Assembly: GCA_019694355.1 (NCBI GenBank)
Contig: JAIBCB010000001.1
Coordinates: 143,501 to 207,500, forward strand
DNA from: Pyrinomonadaceae bacterium
Lineage (GTDB): Bacteria > Acidobacteriota > Blastocatellia > Pyrinomonadales > Pyrinomonadaceae
Direction of reading: 5' to 3'
Length of the DNA stretch: 64,000 nt
Part shown: positions 24,741-34,722 of the stretch, piece after piece
Layout: each line of letters begins with the position of its first letter
How positions within the stretch are numbered: position 1 is the first letter of the stretch
The notes under the pieces: generated by a model
Database searches by the model: none
What the model was told of the DNA's origin: nothing
What the model saw: the letters and a program-made list of their open reading frames with translations, nothing else
Position numbers and translations under genes: made by a program

Positions 24741-25805
24741 ATGTCGCTCTTTTGGAAAAAATTGGTTCGGCCCGTGATGTTCCGAATGGATCCGGAGCGT
24801 GCACACGAACTCGGTGTCGCGAGCCTGAAGGCCGGCCTCGCCCGCCCGTTCTATCGGAACTGCGCTAACGGTGCATTCGGAACGATCGAGCGGTTTGGGC
24901 TCACATTTTCGAATCCGCTCGGTCTAGCGGCGGGGTTTGATAAGAATGGCGAAGTTGTCGAGCCCCTTGCTTCCCTTGGGTTTGGGTGCGTCGAGGTCGG
25001 AACTGTCACGCTCGAAGCTCAGCCGGGCAACGCAAGGCCGCGGCTCTTTCGTTTGCCGAAACAACAGGCGTTGATCAACCGCCTCGGATTTAATAATGAC
25101 GGGGCAAAGGCGGTTGCTGACAGGCTGCGCGAGCTAGATCGGAATTGCATCGTTGGTGTGAATATCGGAAGGAACCGAAGCGTTCCGAACGACGAGGCGG
25201 TCGAGAATTATGTTGCCTGCCTACAGATCGTTCACGAGGTTGCCGATTACATAACCGTCAACGTTTCCTCGCCAAATACGCCTGAGCTTCGCGACCTCCA
25301 GCAGGAAGCGAGCCTTTCGCAGCTTCTCGAGGCATTGAAAGCCGCGAACGTCGAACTCGGAGCAAAGCCGCTTCTCGTAAAGGTCGCCCCGGATCTTTCG
25401 AATTCTGAGGTCGTGGCGATCGCGGATATTTGTCTTTCGCTCGGCATTTCTGGCGTGATCGCGACAAATACGACGATCACGAGGCCCGGTATTGAAGAGA
25501 ACGTTTCGAACCGGATAGGCAACGGCGGGCTGAGTGGACGGCCGTTAAAAGAAATGTCACGTCGCGTCGTCGAAACGATCTACAAACACACGAAAGGCAA
25601 ATTGCCGATCGTCGGTGTAGGCGGCATTTTCACTGCCGAAGATGCGTTCGAAAGCATCGCGGCTGGTGCCTCGTTGGTTCAGGCCTACACGGGCTTTATT
25701 TACGGCGGCCCGGAGTTTCCGCACAATGTTTGCAGCGGCCTGGCCGAGATATTGAGGTCCCGCGGCTTTAAGTCGGTGGATGAGGCCGTTGGCTCAGGCA
25801 TCTGA
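24741..25805 (+). CDS. pyrD: Dihydroorotate dehydrogenase (quinone), class 2
   Basis: 354-residue flavoenzyme that oxidises dihydroorotate to orotate and passes electrons to quinone at the inner membrane. The N-terminal membrane-contact helices (LVRPVMFRMDPERAHELGVA) mark class 2. Other motifs are NPLGLAAGFDKNGE, the catalytic serine loop NVSSPNTPELRDLQ, and FMN-phosphate loop GVGGIFTAEDA. Divergent from pyrR, so the two transcripts together cover four steps or functions of the pathway. Confidence 0.95.
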   Translation: MSLFWKKLVRPVMFRMDPERAHELGVASLKAGLARPFYRNCANGAFGTIERFGLTFSNPLGLAAGFDKNGEVVEPLASLGFGCVEVGTVTLEAQPGNARPRLFRLPKQQALINRLGFNNDGAKAVADRLRELDRNCIVGVNIGRNRSVPNDEAVENYVACLQIVHEVADYITVNVSSPNTPELRDLQQEASLSQLLEALKAANVELGAKPLLVKVAPDLSNSEVVAIADICLSLGISGVIATNTTITRPGIEENVSNRIGNGGLSGRPLKEMSRRVVETIYKHTKGKLPIVGVGGIFTAEDAFESIAAGASLVQAYTGFIYGGPEFPHNVCSGLAEILRSRGFKSVDEAVGSGI

Positions 25806-25831
25806 GAGCCTTCGGAAGGGCTGTTATCTGT

Positions 25832-25859
25832 TTGACACGCCGATTTCAGACACTATAAT
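25832..25859 (+). promoter_or_regulatory. Near-consensus sigma-70 promoter of the fab operon
   Basis: TTGACA at 25832-25837 and TATAAT at 25854-25859, spacer 16 bp, about 50 bp before the DUF177 gene. Confidence 0.8.
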
Positions 25860-25911
25860 TACTCTTTTGCCTTTTGAGGCAGAAAGAACGCCATAGCAGG
25901 CATATTTGATA

Positions 25912-26412
25912 ATGAAGATCGATCTTGCAGCGGCACGGACAACACCTATCGAAATAGAGGTGAGCTTACCGCCCGAAGCGGTTGATATCGCTCCCGACGC
26001 AGAGGTCGTTGTAAACGTCGAATTTCGCGGCTCTGTCTGGCGAGATCCGCGTGGGCCGCATATTTCGGGGCATTTTGCGACGAAGGTAAAGCTCGAATGC
26101 GTTCGGTGTCTTGCACCGCTCGAAAAGGCGATAGAAGGCGATTTCGACGATCTGTTTGCTGAAGAAGAGCAGACGCCTCCGGGCGAGCTTGAACTTACTC
26201 CGGAGTTAATGGACGTAGCCTTTGCGGGAGATTCGGTCGAACTTGCCGAAGTCTTGCGGGAACAGATACTTCTCGAGGTTCCTGAACGGGCCCTTTGCCG
26301 CGATGATTGTCGGGGCCTTTGTCCGAAATGCAGGCAGGATCGAAATTTGATAGATTGTAACTGTTCCGCAGATATTGATCCGCGATGGGCAGCATTAAAG
26401 GATCTTAATTAG
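25912..26412 (+). CDS. DUF177/YceD-family protein
   Basis: About 166 residues from ATG 25912 (a TTG sits two codons earlier). YceD proteins support 23S rRNA accumulation and almost always precede rpmF, as here. Two Cys-rich motifs, CVRC and CRDDCRGLCPKCRQD...CNC, form the zinc-like C-terminal part of the family. First gene of the yceD-rpmF-fabH-fabD-acpP-fabF series behind the promoter at 25832. Confidence 0.88.
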   Translation: MKIDLAAARTTPIEIEVSLPPEAVDIAPDAEVVVNVEFRGSVWRDPRGPHISGHFATKVKLECVRCLAPLEKAIEGDFDDLFAEEEQTPPGELELTPELMDVAFAGDSVELAEVLREQILLEVPERALCRDDCRGLCPKCRQDRNLIDCNCSADIDPRWAALKDLN

Positions 26413-26454
26413 CCGCCGATAAGCTCGTGCGGAACAGAATTTTTAGAGGTAGTC

Positions 26455-26640
26455 ATGCCAAATCCAAAACGAAGACATTCCAAAGCGCGTACAAGAACGC
26501 GCCGTGCTCACGATGCGCTGAATACGCCGCAGTTCTATCTTGACAAGGATTCGGGCGAAGCAAAACTTCCGCATCGCATCGACCTTGCGACCGGCACTTA
26601 CAAGGGCCGCAAGATCATCGACGTCAAAGAGGCCGAATAA
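26455..26640 (+). CDS. rpmF: 50S ribosomal protein L32
   Basis: 61-residue basic protein beginning MPNPKRRHSKARTRTRRAHD, the L32 signature. The zinc-binding cysteines of some L32 proteins are absent, so this is the C-minus form. AGAGGTAG precedes the start. Located between yceD and fabH as in many bacteria, which ties ribosome and membrane synthesis together. Confidence 0.95.
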   Translation: MPNPKRRHSKARTRTRRAHDALNTPQFYLDKDSGEAKLPHRIDLATGTYKGRKIIDVKEAE

Positions 26641-26675
26641 TTTACAATTTCTTAAAGACCAAACAAGTCTGATCA

Positions 26676-27659
26676 ATGGGACAAAACGCGGGAATCCTCG
26701 GCACAGGCCACTCTTATCCGGAAGGTATTTTAACGAATGCAGATCTGGAGAAGATGGTCGAGACAAGCGACGAGTGGATAACAACGCGCACCGGCATCAA
26801 GCAACGTCATAAAGCGGCCGCTGACGAATATACTTCGCAGTTCGGTTCGCGCGCAGCGTTGCAGGCGATCGAACGCGCAGGCCTAAAGCCCGAGGACATC
26901 GATGTCCTCGTGTGCGCAACGACCACGCCGGACCAAATACTTCCGTCAACTGGTGCGTTGATACAGGCCGAGATCGGGGCTGTCAATGCTGCCGGAATGG
27001 ACGTTTTCGCGGCGTGCTCAGGGTTTTTGTACGGCCTGACGATGGTCGAATCAATGATCCGCACAGGTCAGGCGAAGTATGTTCTGGTGGTCGGCGCCGA
27101 GGTTCTGACCAAATACGTTGACTATACCGATCGGGGAACGTGCGTGATCTTCGGCGATGGTGCAGGAGCTGCGGTACTCGGCCCCGTCGAAGAAGGAAAG
27201 GGCATCCTTGCGACCAAGATCAAGTCGGACGGTCGTTACGCTGAGCAGCTTTATTCGCCCGGCGGCGGAACAAGGCTCGGGCTGACGCACGAATCGATCG
27301 ATAACCGTGATTGCTTTTTTAAGATGAAGGGCAACGAACTCTTCAAGGTCGCAGTTCGTTCGATGGCTGATATCTCAGCAGAAATGCTCGAGAAGGCCGG
27401 CGTTTCGGCCGATGAGATCGATCTTGTGATCCCGCATCAGGCAAATCAGCGTATTACTGACGCTGTTGCAGCACGTTTGAGCGTTCCGGAAGAAAAGGTC
27501 TTTTCGAATATCGCCGAACACGGGAACACGTCGTCGGCCTCGATACCGATCGCAATGGATGAGTGCATCGAATCGGGACGGATCAAAGAAGGTTCGCTCG
27601 TATTGCTGACGGCCTTTGGCGGCGGTGTTACTTGGGGCGGAACCGTCATTCGATTCTAA
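26676..27659 (+). CDS. fabH: 3-oxoacyl-ACP synthase III
   Basis: Starts fatty-acid synthesis by condensing an acyl-CoA with malonyl-ACP. The triad is Cys114 (DVFAACSGF), His254 (VIPHQANQRI) and Asn284 (EHGNTSSASIP). Length 327, normal. The start is ATG 26676, 36 bp after rpmF. Substrate preference for straight or branched primers is not readable. Confidence 0.95.
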   Translation: MGQNAGILGTGHSYPEGILTNADLEKMVETSDEWITTRTGIKQRHKAAADEYTSQFGSRAALQAIERAGLKPEDIDVLVCATTTPDQILPSTGALIQAEIGAVNAAGMDVFAACSGFLYGLTMVESMIRTGQAKYVLVVGAEVLTKYVDYTDRGTCVIFGDGAGAAVLGPVEEGKGILATKIKSDGRYAEQLYSPGGGTRLGLTHESIDNRDCFFKMKGNELFKVAVRSMADISAEMLEKAGVSADEIDLVIPHQANQRITDAVAARLSVPEEKVFSNIAEHGNTSSASIPIAMDECIESGRIKEGSLVLLTAFGGGVTWGGTVIRF

Positions 27660-27679
27660 GATCGACGAGGCAAGGAACG

Positions 27680-28615
27680 ATGACGAGTAATTCCCCAGTC
27701 GCCTATCTTTTTCCCGGCCAGGGCTCGCAGTCCGTCGGGATGGGCAAGGACCTATTTGACAACTTTGCTGCTGCCCGCGAGATCTTCCATGAGGCGGATG
27801 ATGCCATCGGGTTTTCGCTTTCGAAAATGTGTTTCGAAGGTGATGGGAGCGATCTCCAGCTAACGGCGAATACACAGCCCGCGATCTTGACCGTCTCGAC
27901 GGCGCTGTATCGCGTCGGGCGAGCAGAAGGCTTGCCGGCTCCGGCCTTCGCGGCCGGCCACAGCTTGGGTGAATACTCGGCTTTGGTCGCAGCAGGCGTG
28001 ATCGAGTTTGCCGCAGCTGTTCGAACCGTCCGCAATCGCGGAACGTATATGCAGGACGCGGTTCCTGTAGGTGTAGGCGGAATGGCGGCGATAATGGGGC
28101 TTGAACTCGAAGGTGTCGAGGCTCTTTGTGCTGAAGCAGCCGATGGCCAGATCTGTTCGCCCGCGAATATCAATTCGCCTTCGCAGATCGTTATCGCCGG
28201 GAACTCGGAAGCTATCGATCGCGCTTGTGAACTCGCAAAGGGGAAGGGCGCGAAACGAGCGATCAAACTGAATGTTTCTGCTCCGTTCCACTGCGAGCTG
28301 ATGAAGCCGGCCGAAGAACGTTTGAAAGTTGACCTTTCGGCATTGGAATACGCCGAGTTCGCGTTTCCGGTCGTGCAGAATGTTGATGCGGAACCGAACA
28401 ACGCTCCGCAAACGGTTTGCGGTAAATTGGAGCGTCAGGTCTCTCAGTCAGTAAAGTGGCTGCAGACGATCAAGCGGCTTTCGCAAGAAGGTATTGAAAG
28501 ATTCGTAGAGATCGGCCCGGGCAAAGTGCTCACGGGCCTCGTCCGTCAGATAGAAAAGGACGCTAGTTATAGTAATATCGAAAACACTCAGTCTTTACGA
28601 GAGAGTTTAAGTTAA
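27680..28615 (+). CDS. fabD: Malonyl-CoA:ACP transacylase
   Basis: 311 residues. It loads malonate onto [14 protein letters not shown] lies at the N-terminus, the nucleophile Ser95 is in GHSLGEYS, and the catalytic His is in SAPFHCELM. The start was set at ATG 27680 with AAGGA at 27672-27676; the frame upstream overlaps fabH and is not coding. 20 bp after fabH. Confidence 0.95.
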   Translation: MTSNSPVAYLFPGQGSQSVGMGKDLFDNFAAAREIFHEADDAIGFSLSKMCFEGDGSDLQLTANTQPAILTVSTALYRVGRAEGLPAPAFAAGHSLGEYSALVAAGVIEFAAAVRTVRNRGTYMQDAVPVGVGGMAAIMGLELEGVEALCAEAADGQICSPANINSPSQIVIAGNSEAIDRACELAKGKGAKRAIKLNVSAPFHCELMKPAEERLKVDLSALEYAEFAFPVVQNVDAEPNNAPQTVCGKLERQVSQSVKWLQTIKRLSQEGIERFVEIGPGKVLTGLVRQIEKDASYSNIENTQSLRESLS

Positions 28616-28640
28616 GCAAACAATTCAAAAAGGAGAACTT

Positions 28641-28877
28641 ATGTCAGAAGTACAGGATAAGATCAAACAGATCATTGTAGATGAGCTCGCCGTCGATGAA
28701 GCCGAGGTGACCGAGAACGCACGATTCATCGAGGACCTCGGAGCAGATTCACTCGATCTGGTTGAGCTGGTTATGCGTTTCGAAGAGGATTTCGATATCG
28801 AGATTCCGGACGAGGATGCAGAAAAGATCCAGAGCGTTCGTGATGCTTATGCGTATGTCGAACAGCACAAAGGCTAA
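28641..28877 (+). CDS. acpP: Acyl carrier protein
   Basis: 78-residue acidic four-helix protein. Ser37 in [12 protein letters not shown] is the phosphopantetheine site. Ribosome site AAGGAG is at 28629-28634. Two hairpins follow the stop before fabF, perhaps to raise acpP message over fabF. Confidence 0.96.
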   Translation: MSEVQDKIKQIIVDELAVDEAEVTENARFIEDLGADSLDLVELVMRFEEDFDIEIPDEDAEKIQSVRDAYAYVEQHKG

Positions 28878-28952
28878 CTCGCTTCAAGCGAGCCTTGCTT
28901 AGAATGAGGTTTGCAATATGGTGAATGAAGAGGACGTGAGCCTTCATTCACC
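28878..28952 (+). promoter_or_regulatory. Two hairpins between acpP and fabF
   Basis: CTCGCT-TCA-AGCGAG at 28878-28892 and a perfect 11-bp stem GGTGAATGAAG (28920-28930) / CTTCATTCACC (28942-28952). Neither is followed by a full T run, so they look like RNA-stability or partial-termination sites. Confidence 0.6.
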
Positions 28953-28978
28953 ATTTTGGCATCTAAAATGAAGATCAT

Positions 28979-30220
28979 ATGAAGCGTCGAGTAGTTGTAA
29001 CAGGGCTTGGTCTGGTAACGGCTGTCGGTAACGATGTGCCAACGACATGGCAGTCGCTGCTTGATGGCAAGAGCGGCGCCGACTACATCAAGAAGTTCGA
29101 TGCAACGAACTTCTCGGTCAAATTCGCTTGCGAGGTCAAGGACTTCGACCCGCTTTCATTCCTCGATAAAAAAGAGGCACGGCGAATGGGTGCGTTCACC
29201 CATTTTGCACTTGCGGCTGCGGACGAAGCTGTGAAGAACAGCGGCCTCGTGATCGACGAATCGAACGCCGAAATGGTCGGAACGTATATCAGTTCGGGGA
29301 TCGGAGATTTCTGGGCGATCGAACGCGAACACGAGAAACTGCTCACTTCCGGGCCGGATCGCGTTTCGCCGTTCTTTATCGTTTCGGCGATCGTAAACCT
29401 CGCCTCTGGCAACGTCTCGATCCGACACGGTGCCAAGGGGCCGAATTCTGCGACGGCGACCGCTTGTTCGGCGGGTGCCCACGCGATAGGCGACAGCTTT
29501 CGCTTGATCGAACGCGGTGATGCGGACGCAATGATCTGCGGCGGTGCTGAAAGCGCTATTACCCCGATGTCGGTCGCAGGCTTTGCTTCGATGCGTGCTC
29601 TTTCGACCCGTAACGATGATCCCAAAACGGCATCAAGACCGTTCGATCTCGAACGCGATGGCTTTGTCATTGGCGAAGGTGCGGGGATTCTGATACTCGA
29701 AGAGCTCGAGTTCGCTAAAAAGCGTGGTGCGAATATCCTTGCGGAGATCGTTGGTTACGGGATGAGCGGCGATGCGTTTCACGTGACGATGCCGGATGAG
29801 ACCGGCTCCGGTGCGATCGCCGTGATGCAGCGAGCATTGAAGGATGCCGGAATTTCGCCGGACAGCATTGATTACATCAATGCCCACGGAACCTCGACGC
29901 CGTATAACGATAAGTTCGAGACGCTCGCGATCAAGAAGGTCTTTGGTGAGCGTGCTTACAAGATCCCGGTCAGCTCGACAAAATCGATGACCGGCCACGC
30001 TCTTGGTGCCGCAGGCGGCCTCGAGGCGGTATTCTCCGTCAAAGTGTTGAATGAGAACGTTGTGCCGCCGACGATCAACTATATGACGCCCGATCCGGAT
30101 TGCGATCTTGATTACGTGCCGAACGAAGCCCGCGAACATTCGGCCGAATATGTACTCTCGAATAATTTTGGATTCGGCGGCACAAATGCGTGCCTTATCT
30201 TTAAGAAATATTCTGAATAA
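28979..30220 (+). CDS. fabF: 3-oxoacyl-ACP synthase II
   Basis: 413-residue elongating condensing enzyme. Cys163 ([10 protein letters not shown]), His303 ([11 protein letters not shown]) and His340 ([13 protein letters not shown]) form the active site of the KAS I/II type. Last gene of the fatty-acid series; etfB starts 5 bp further and may be co-transcribed. Confidence 0.95.
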   Translation: MKRRVVVTGLGLVTAVGNDVPTTWQSLLDGKSGADYIKKFDATNFSVKFACEVKDFDPLSFLDKKEARRMGAFTHFALAAADEAVKNSGLVIDESNAEMVGTYISSGIGDFWAIEREHEKLLTSGPDRVSPFFIVSAIVNLASGNVSIRHGAKGPNSATATACSAGAHAIGDSFRLIERGDADAMICGGAESAITPMSVAGFASMRALSTRNDDPKTASRPFDLERDGFVIGEGAGILILEELEFAKKRGANILAEIVGYGMSGDAFHVTMPDETGSGAIAVMQRALKDAGISPDSIDYINAHGTSTPYNDKFETLAIKKVFGERAYKIPVSSTKSMTGHALGAAGGLEAVFSVKVLNENVVPPTINYMTPDPDCDLDYVPNEAREHSAEYVLSNNFGFGGTNACLIFKKYSE

Positions 30221-30225
30221 GCAAG

Positions 30226-31002
30226 ATGAAGATCATTGTTCTAATGAAGCAGGTCGCCAACAAGGATGCGGTTCTCCGCATCGCCGGCGATGAGAAATGG
30301 ATAAATGAAGCCGACGTCGCTCTGCAGACGAATGAGTCCGACGGCTATGCTCTTGAGGAGGCTCTTCGCACCGTCGAAGCAAAAGGTGAGGGCGAGGTCG
30401 TTGTTTGCACGCTCGGCCCGCAGTCTGCGAAGACAGTGATCAAGGACGCTCTGGCTCGCGGAGCGAATCGAGCGATACACGTGGTTGTTGATGATACGAA
30501 GTCTCTTTCCGCATATCAGATCGCGAAAACGATCTCCGATGCGATCCGCGAAGAGAACGCGGACCTGATCTTCTCAGGCCTGCAATCTGACGATGCGAGC
30601 TTTGGGCAGACCGGCGTGATCCTTGCTGAATTGCTCGGCATTCCGCATGCGACGATCGTCATCGAGGTCGATCGGGCAAGCCTCGGCGACAAGATCCGCA
30701 TCAAACGCGAACTCGAGGGCGGCTGGTATCAATGGTTTACCTACGACCTTCCGGCTCTTCTGACTATCCAGTCCGGCATTTCGCAGATCAGGTATGCTTC
30801 GCTGAAGGGCATTATGGCCGCGAAATCAAAAGAGATCCGCGAAGTTACGCCGACGGTCGAGCCTTTTGCCGCAGCGACCAAGATCGAAAAGGTCTATATG
30901 CCGCTCAAGACAAAGCAGACCCAGATACTTGGCGATGGCGATGCAAAGAAAGGTGCCGTCGAACTTGTTGAGAGGCTTAGGAATGAGGTTCGCGTCATTT
31001 GA
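30226..31002 (+). CDS. etfB: Electron transfer flavoprotein subunit beta
   Basis: 258-residue ETF beta (FixA-like), with the AMP-binding N-terminal fold (MKIIVLMKQVANKD) and the ADGYALEEALR-type segment (SDGYALEEALR). With EtfA it carries electrons from acyl-CoA dehydrogenases to the respiratory chain. It lies 5 bp after fabF. Unusually, etfA is not next but 2.1 kb away, behind a secreted-protein gene and a terminator. Confidence 0.92.
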   Translation: MKIIVLMKQVANKDAVLRIAGDEKWINEADVALQTNESDGYALEEALRTVEAKGEGEVVVCTLGPQSAKTVIKDALARGANRAIHVVVDDTKSLSAYQIAKTISDAIREENADLIFSGLQSDDASFGQTGVILAELLGIPHATIVIEVDRASLGDKIRIKRELEGGWYQWFTYDLPALLTIQSGISQIRYASLKGIMAAKSKEIREVTPTVEPFAAATKIEKVYMPLKTKQTQILGDGDAKKGAVELVERLRNEVRVI

Positions 31003-31032
31003 TCCTACTGACCAGTTCTGCTTGACCGATCC

Positions 31033-31068
31033 GACCCGATATTCTTTGTAAATATCGGGTCTTCTTTT
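31033..31068 (+). terminator. Intrinsic terminator after etfB
   Basis: GACCCGATAT (31033-31042) / ATATCGGGTC (31052-31061), then TTCTTTTATT. It separates etfB from the FG-GAP gene. The rest of 31069-31305 has no gene; no clear promoter was placed, although one is needed. Confidence 0.85.
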
Positions 31069-31305
31069 ATTGATTTCGGTTCATTTCGCGCGGGTCTGCA
31101 AGCGCATCACGCAATGCTTCCCAGCGATTTGGAAATGTCTCCGAGATAAGGCATTATCTAATCAATTCGATTCGATATAGCGACCTTTTTTTGGTACTTC
31201 TTTGCGGGAGCGAGATCTTGTTAGATTCCCGTAATTTCGTCCAACAGGGTCGCCAACGGTAGGAATATTCTAAGTGGCTTAAAAGTTACTTACTCAAGGA
31301 GAAGA

Positions 31306-32967
31306 ATGATGTTTACAAAGCTTAGAAAATCGATCCGCAAGATCGCGGGCGGCCTGGCCATCGGTGCGATGGCCGTTCTCGGTATCTGGTCCGCGGCCGA
31401 CACGAATGCAACGTCGGCACCATCAAACGTCGGCAGTCCCTTTCTTTATGATAACGCCCCGCTACCGAGCGGACCCACGACCGAGAGCGGTGTCGCCGCT
31501 CCGACCGGTACGCAATGGAGCGAACTCCAGCATGACACCGGCAATACGACCGAGGCGAACACGACCCTTGGAACGAGTTGTTCCTTGACCACAACGGTGT
31601 TCCGATGTGCTGATGATTTTACAGTCCCGGCCGGTCAAACATGGACTGTCGATCAGGTTGTGACGTTTGCATACCAGACCGGCTTTTCTGGTGCGAGCAG
31701 TCCGATCCTCTCGGCAACTCTTCAGATATGGAATGGACGTCCGGGTGATGCCGGCGCGTCGATCATTTTCGGTGATACGACGACGAATCGTCTCGCAGCC
31801 TCAACGGATGCGCACGTTTATCGGATAGGCGGCACTGTAGTGCCAGCTCCCACGACGCCGGGAACCACGCGGATGGTTTGGCAGAACAACATCTCGGTAA
31901 GTCCGGCACAGGTTCTCGGCCCCGGCACGTATTGGGTTGATTTTCAAACGGCCGTAGCGGCAAATGCAGCTCACTTCGCACCGCTTGGTACGGTAGTTGG
32001 AAGCCGCACGCAGCCCGGCTGGAATGCTCGGCAGTGGAACGGAACCGCCTGGGGCGATGCTCTTGATGCCGGAAATCCGGCATCGGCTCCGGATGTTGCG
32101 ATGGATTTCCCGTTCAAGCTTGTCGGTACTGCCTCGATTGTCCCGACGGCAACGTCAAGGGCTGACTTCGATGGCGACGGCAAGACGGACGTTGCTGTCT
32201 ATCGCCCGAGCGAAGGCAATTGGTATCGTCAAACGGGCGGCGGCTTTAGCGCGATTCATTGGGGCATCGAAACGGACGTTCTTGCACCGGCCGACTACGA
32301 TGACGATGGCAAGGCAGATGTAGCGGTCTTCCGAGCGAACGATACGGAGGGAGCAGCAGACTTCTATATCCTTAATAGCTCGGATTCGACCTTGAGAGGA
32401 TACGCTTGGGGGTCGACCGGAGATGTTCCGACCGTCGGCGATTTTGACGGCGACGGCAAGGCCGATGTCGCGGTCTATCGCTCGTCCGAGTCGAACTTCT
32501 ACATTCTTGGCAGCACTAGCGGCCTGGTCGTTACGAATGTTCCCGGTACTACGCCTGTCATCGGCGATTACGATAATGACGGCAAGTCCGATGCGATCAC
32601 TTACACTAACGGCACGTGGGCCGGACCGCTTTCGGGCGGCGGTGTGCTCTCGGGTGTGCTCGGTGCAGCCGGCGACATTCCCGTCCAGGGCGATTTCGAC
32701 GGAGATTCGAAGACCGACATCGCGGTTTTCCGTCCGTCGGATGGTACTTGGTATATCGTGAGAAGCAGTGATTCTCAGACCTCGGTCTTCCAGTTCGGAG
32801 CGTCGGGTGATGTTCCCGTTCCGGGCGACTACGACGGAGACGGTAAGGAAGACATCGCGATCTACCGCGGTGGTACCTGGTGGATAAACCGCTCTACCGC
32901 TGGACTTACGGTCGTGCCATTCGGCCTGGCTTCCGACAAGCCGGTGCCGGCCTCGGCTAATCCGTAA
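31306..32967 (+). CDS. Secreted FG-GAP/VCBS-repeat protein
   Basis: 553 residues. A signal peptide (residues 1 to about 37, ending near DTNATS) is followed by a beta-sandwich-like region and then six FG-GAP/VCBS units from about residue 285, each with a calcium loop such as DFDGDGKTD, DYDDDGKAD or DYDNDGKSD. Such repeats form a beta-propeller and usually act in adhesion or cell-surface binding. AAGGAGAAG precedes the first of two ATG codons. It has its own terminators on both sides and interrupts the etfBA pair, which suggests later insertion. Confidence 0.85.
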   Translation: MMFTKLRKSIRKIAGGLAIGAMAVLGIWSAADTNATSAPSNVGSPFLYDNAPLPSGPTTESGVAAPTGTQWSELQHDTGNTTEANTTLGTSCSLTTTVFRCADDFTVPAGQTWTVDQVVTFAYQTGFSGASSPILSATLQIWNGRPGDAGASIIFGDTTTNRLAASTDAHVYRIGGTVVPAPTTPGTTRMVWQNNISVSPAQVLGPGTYWVDFQTAVAANAAHFAPLGTVVGSRTQPGWNARQWNGTAWGDALDAGNPASAPDVAMDFPFKLVGTASIVPTATSRADFDGDGKTDVAVYRPSEGNWYRQTGGGFSAIHWGIETDVLAPADYDDDGKADVAVFRANDTEGAADFYILNSSDSTLRGYAWGSTGDVPTVGDFDGDGKADVAVYRSSESNFYILGSTSGLVVTNVPGTTPVIGDYDNDGKSDAITYTNGTWAGPLSGGGVLSGVLGAAGDIPVQGDFDGDSKTDIAVFRPSDGTWYIVRSSDSQTSVFQFGASGDVPVPGDYDGDGKEDIAIYRGGTWWINRSTAGLTVVPFGLASDKPVPASANP

Positions 32968-32992
32968 CGTCAAAGACCGCAAGGCTAGGTAA

Positions 32993-33022
32993 GGAAAAGG
33001 CTGTCCGCGAGGGCAGCCTTTT
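32993..33022 (+). terminator. Intrinsic terminator
   Basis: AAGGCTGTCC / GGGCAGCCTT stem with a GCGA loop, ending in TTTT. It ends the FG-GAP gene. Confidence 0.85.
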
Positions 33023-33120
33023 CATATTGTCCAAGGGGCTGTGAAACCAAGCCCAAAGTTGCTTACAAGCCTGTTTCTTGGCATAATTCCTATTTTGATT
33101 TTCTTCTGATCGTAACGATT

Positions 33121-34095
33121 ATGAGCGATATTTTAGTATTCATCGAACACAAGGATTGTGTATTGAACAAAGCTTCTATCGAGGCAATAGCGGCGGCCCA
33201 AAAGATCGGGAGCGATCTTGGGATCAAGGCGTCGGCCGTTATTTTCTGTGATAAAGAGTGTCCGATATCAGGCGAGATCGCAGGCTACGATCTGGAGAAA
33301 GTGATCGTTGCTAAGAACGAAAAGCTTGCGCAATACACACCGGACGCTTATGCTGATGCCCTTTCGGAAATCATTGAAGCCGAAAAGCCAAAGTATGTCG
33401 TGATGTCGCACACATACCAGGTGCGCGATTTTGCCCCGAAGGTCGCCGCACGCGTCGGACGCGAACTTGTTGGCGATTGCATTCGATATCGCGTCGATGG
33501 CGGCAAGCTCGTCCTTACGCGTCGCATTTTCCTCGGCAAACTCGATGCCGATGTTTCACTTGGCGGTGACGCTCCGTATTTTGTAACGTTTCAGTCCGGT
33601 GCTTTCCGCTCGGATGATGCGGCTGCCGGAACTGCTCAGGTCGAGAGTCGGGACGTGAGCGTCGGCGCGGTCAGAATGACCTCGGAAGCTGCTTTTCAGG
33701 AAGCGAAAGCCTCGGTCGATCTTTCGAAATCCAACGTCATTGTCGCGATCGGCCGCGGCATCAAGTCTCAAGAGAACATCGCTCTTGCCGAAAAGCTTGC
33801 CGAAGTCCTCGGCGGAGACCTTGCGGCTTCACGCCCGATCTGCGATTCCGACTGGCTGCCGATCGACCGCCAGATCGGTTCATCTGGTCAGACAGTCGCA
33901 CCAAAGCTTTATTTGGCTCTCGGCATTTCAGGCGCCATCCAGCACATCGTCGGGATGAAGAACTCGGGCACCATCGTTGCCATCAACAAGGATGCCGAAG
34001 CTCCGATCTTCGATATCGCCGATTATGGCATCGTGGGCGATCTGTTCGAGGCAGTGCCGGTTTTGATCGAAGAAGTCCAGAAAGCAAAAGCGTAA
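33121..34095 (+). CDS. etfA: Electron transfer flavoprotein subunit alpha
   Basis: 324-residue ETF alpha (FixB-like). The C-terminal FAD-binding domain is clear: [20 protein letters not shown], then [11 protein letters not shown] and [22 protein letters not shown]. Partner of etfB at 30226; being on the same strand but separated, it must have its own promoter upstream of 33121. Confidence 0.93.
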   Translation: MSDILVFIEHKDCVLNKASIEAIAAAQKIGSDLGIKASAVIFCDKECPISGEIAGYDLEKVIVAKNEKLAQYTPDAYADALSEIIEAEKPKYVVMSHTYQVRDFAPKVAARVGRELVGDCIRYRVDGGKLVLTRRIFLGKLDADVSLGGDAPYFVTFQSGAFRSDDAAAGTAQVESRDVSVGAVRMTSEAAFQEAKASVDLSKSNVIVAIGRGIKSQENIALAEKLAEVLGGDLAASRPICDSDWLPIDRQIGSSGQTVAPKLYLALGISGAIQHIVGMKNSGTIVAINKDAEAPIFDIADYGIVGDLFEAVPVLIEEVQKAKA

Positions 34096-34130
34096 AGGAC
34101 CTTTCGCGATACCGCGAAGTAGGAAGACAA

Positions 34131-34192
34131 TTTGGCCGCGAATTCACGAATTTGGAAAGATCTGATTCGTGAGTCCGCGGCCAAACTTTTAT
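34131..34192 (+). terminator. Long intrinsic terminator after etfA
   Basis: A stem of about 20 bp (TTTGGCCGCGAATTCACGAA with its near-complement ending GCGGCCAAA at 34185), followed by CTTTTATT. Confidence 0.8.
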
Positions 34193-34221
34193 TGGACCTA
34201 AAGTCCGTGAATTACTAAAGC

Positions 34222-34722
34222 TCAAGCCGTTCCGGCCAGGTCCTTCATCGATCTGAGCAGGTGGTCGAGCTTTTCGTAGCCCTCATTAACGCCGCGTTCC
34301 ATTCCGGACTGCAGCATCCCGTCGCGATCTTCGATCGACTGAAAGACCGACTGATGATTTATCCTCGATCTTCCACCCGGGAGTTCTTCGAATCGTGTGG
34401 TCCCAAGGATCACGTGGCCTTTCTCAGGGAGCCCGTCGAACTCGAACGTTCCGATGATCCGTTCATTCGCGAGCACCTCGTGATATACGCCGTGAAATGC
34501 AAATTCATGGCCATCCCGTTCGTGAATGAAGCAATATGAACCGCCGTCGATCACTTCCATTTTCTTGATCGTCATTGTCAGGTCATTCGGCCCGACCCAT
34601 TTCGCATAGAGTTCCGGCTCGGTGTAGGCGCGAAATACTAGTTCCCGCGGTGCATCGAACTCGCGGATGATAAAGAGTTCCTGTTTGTCCGGTTCGGCCT
34701 TGATCTCTGTTCTATTCGCCAT
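34222..34722 (-). CDS. AHSA1/SRPBCC-domain protein
   Basis: 166-residue helix-grip protein with the AHSA1 signature: IIREFDAPRELVFRAYTEPELYAKW, WVGP, and the later ELPGGRSRINHQSVF strand pair. Members bind small hydrophobic ligands. Its ATG overlaps the stop of the ArsR regulator gene by one base; this ArsR-AHSA1 pairing is common and suggests the regulator controls its partner. No ligand can be assigned. Confidence 0.82.
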   Translation of the reverse strand: MANRTEIKAEPDKQELFIIREFDAPRELVFRAYTEPELYAKWVGPNDLTMTIKKMEVIDGGSYCFIHERDGHEFAFHGVYHEVLANERIIGTFEFDGLPEKGHVILGTTRFEELPGGRSRINHQSVFQSIEDRDGMLQSGMERGVNEGYEKLDHLLRSMKDLAGTA

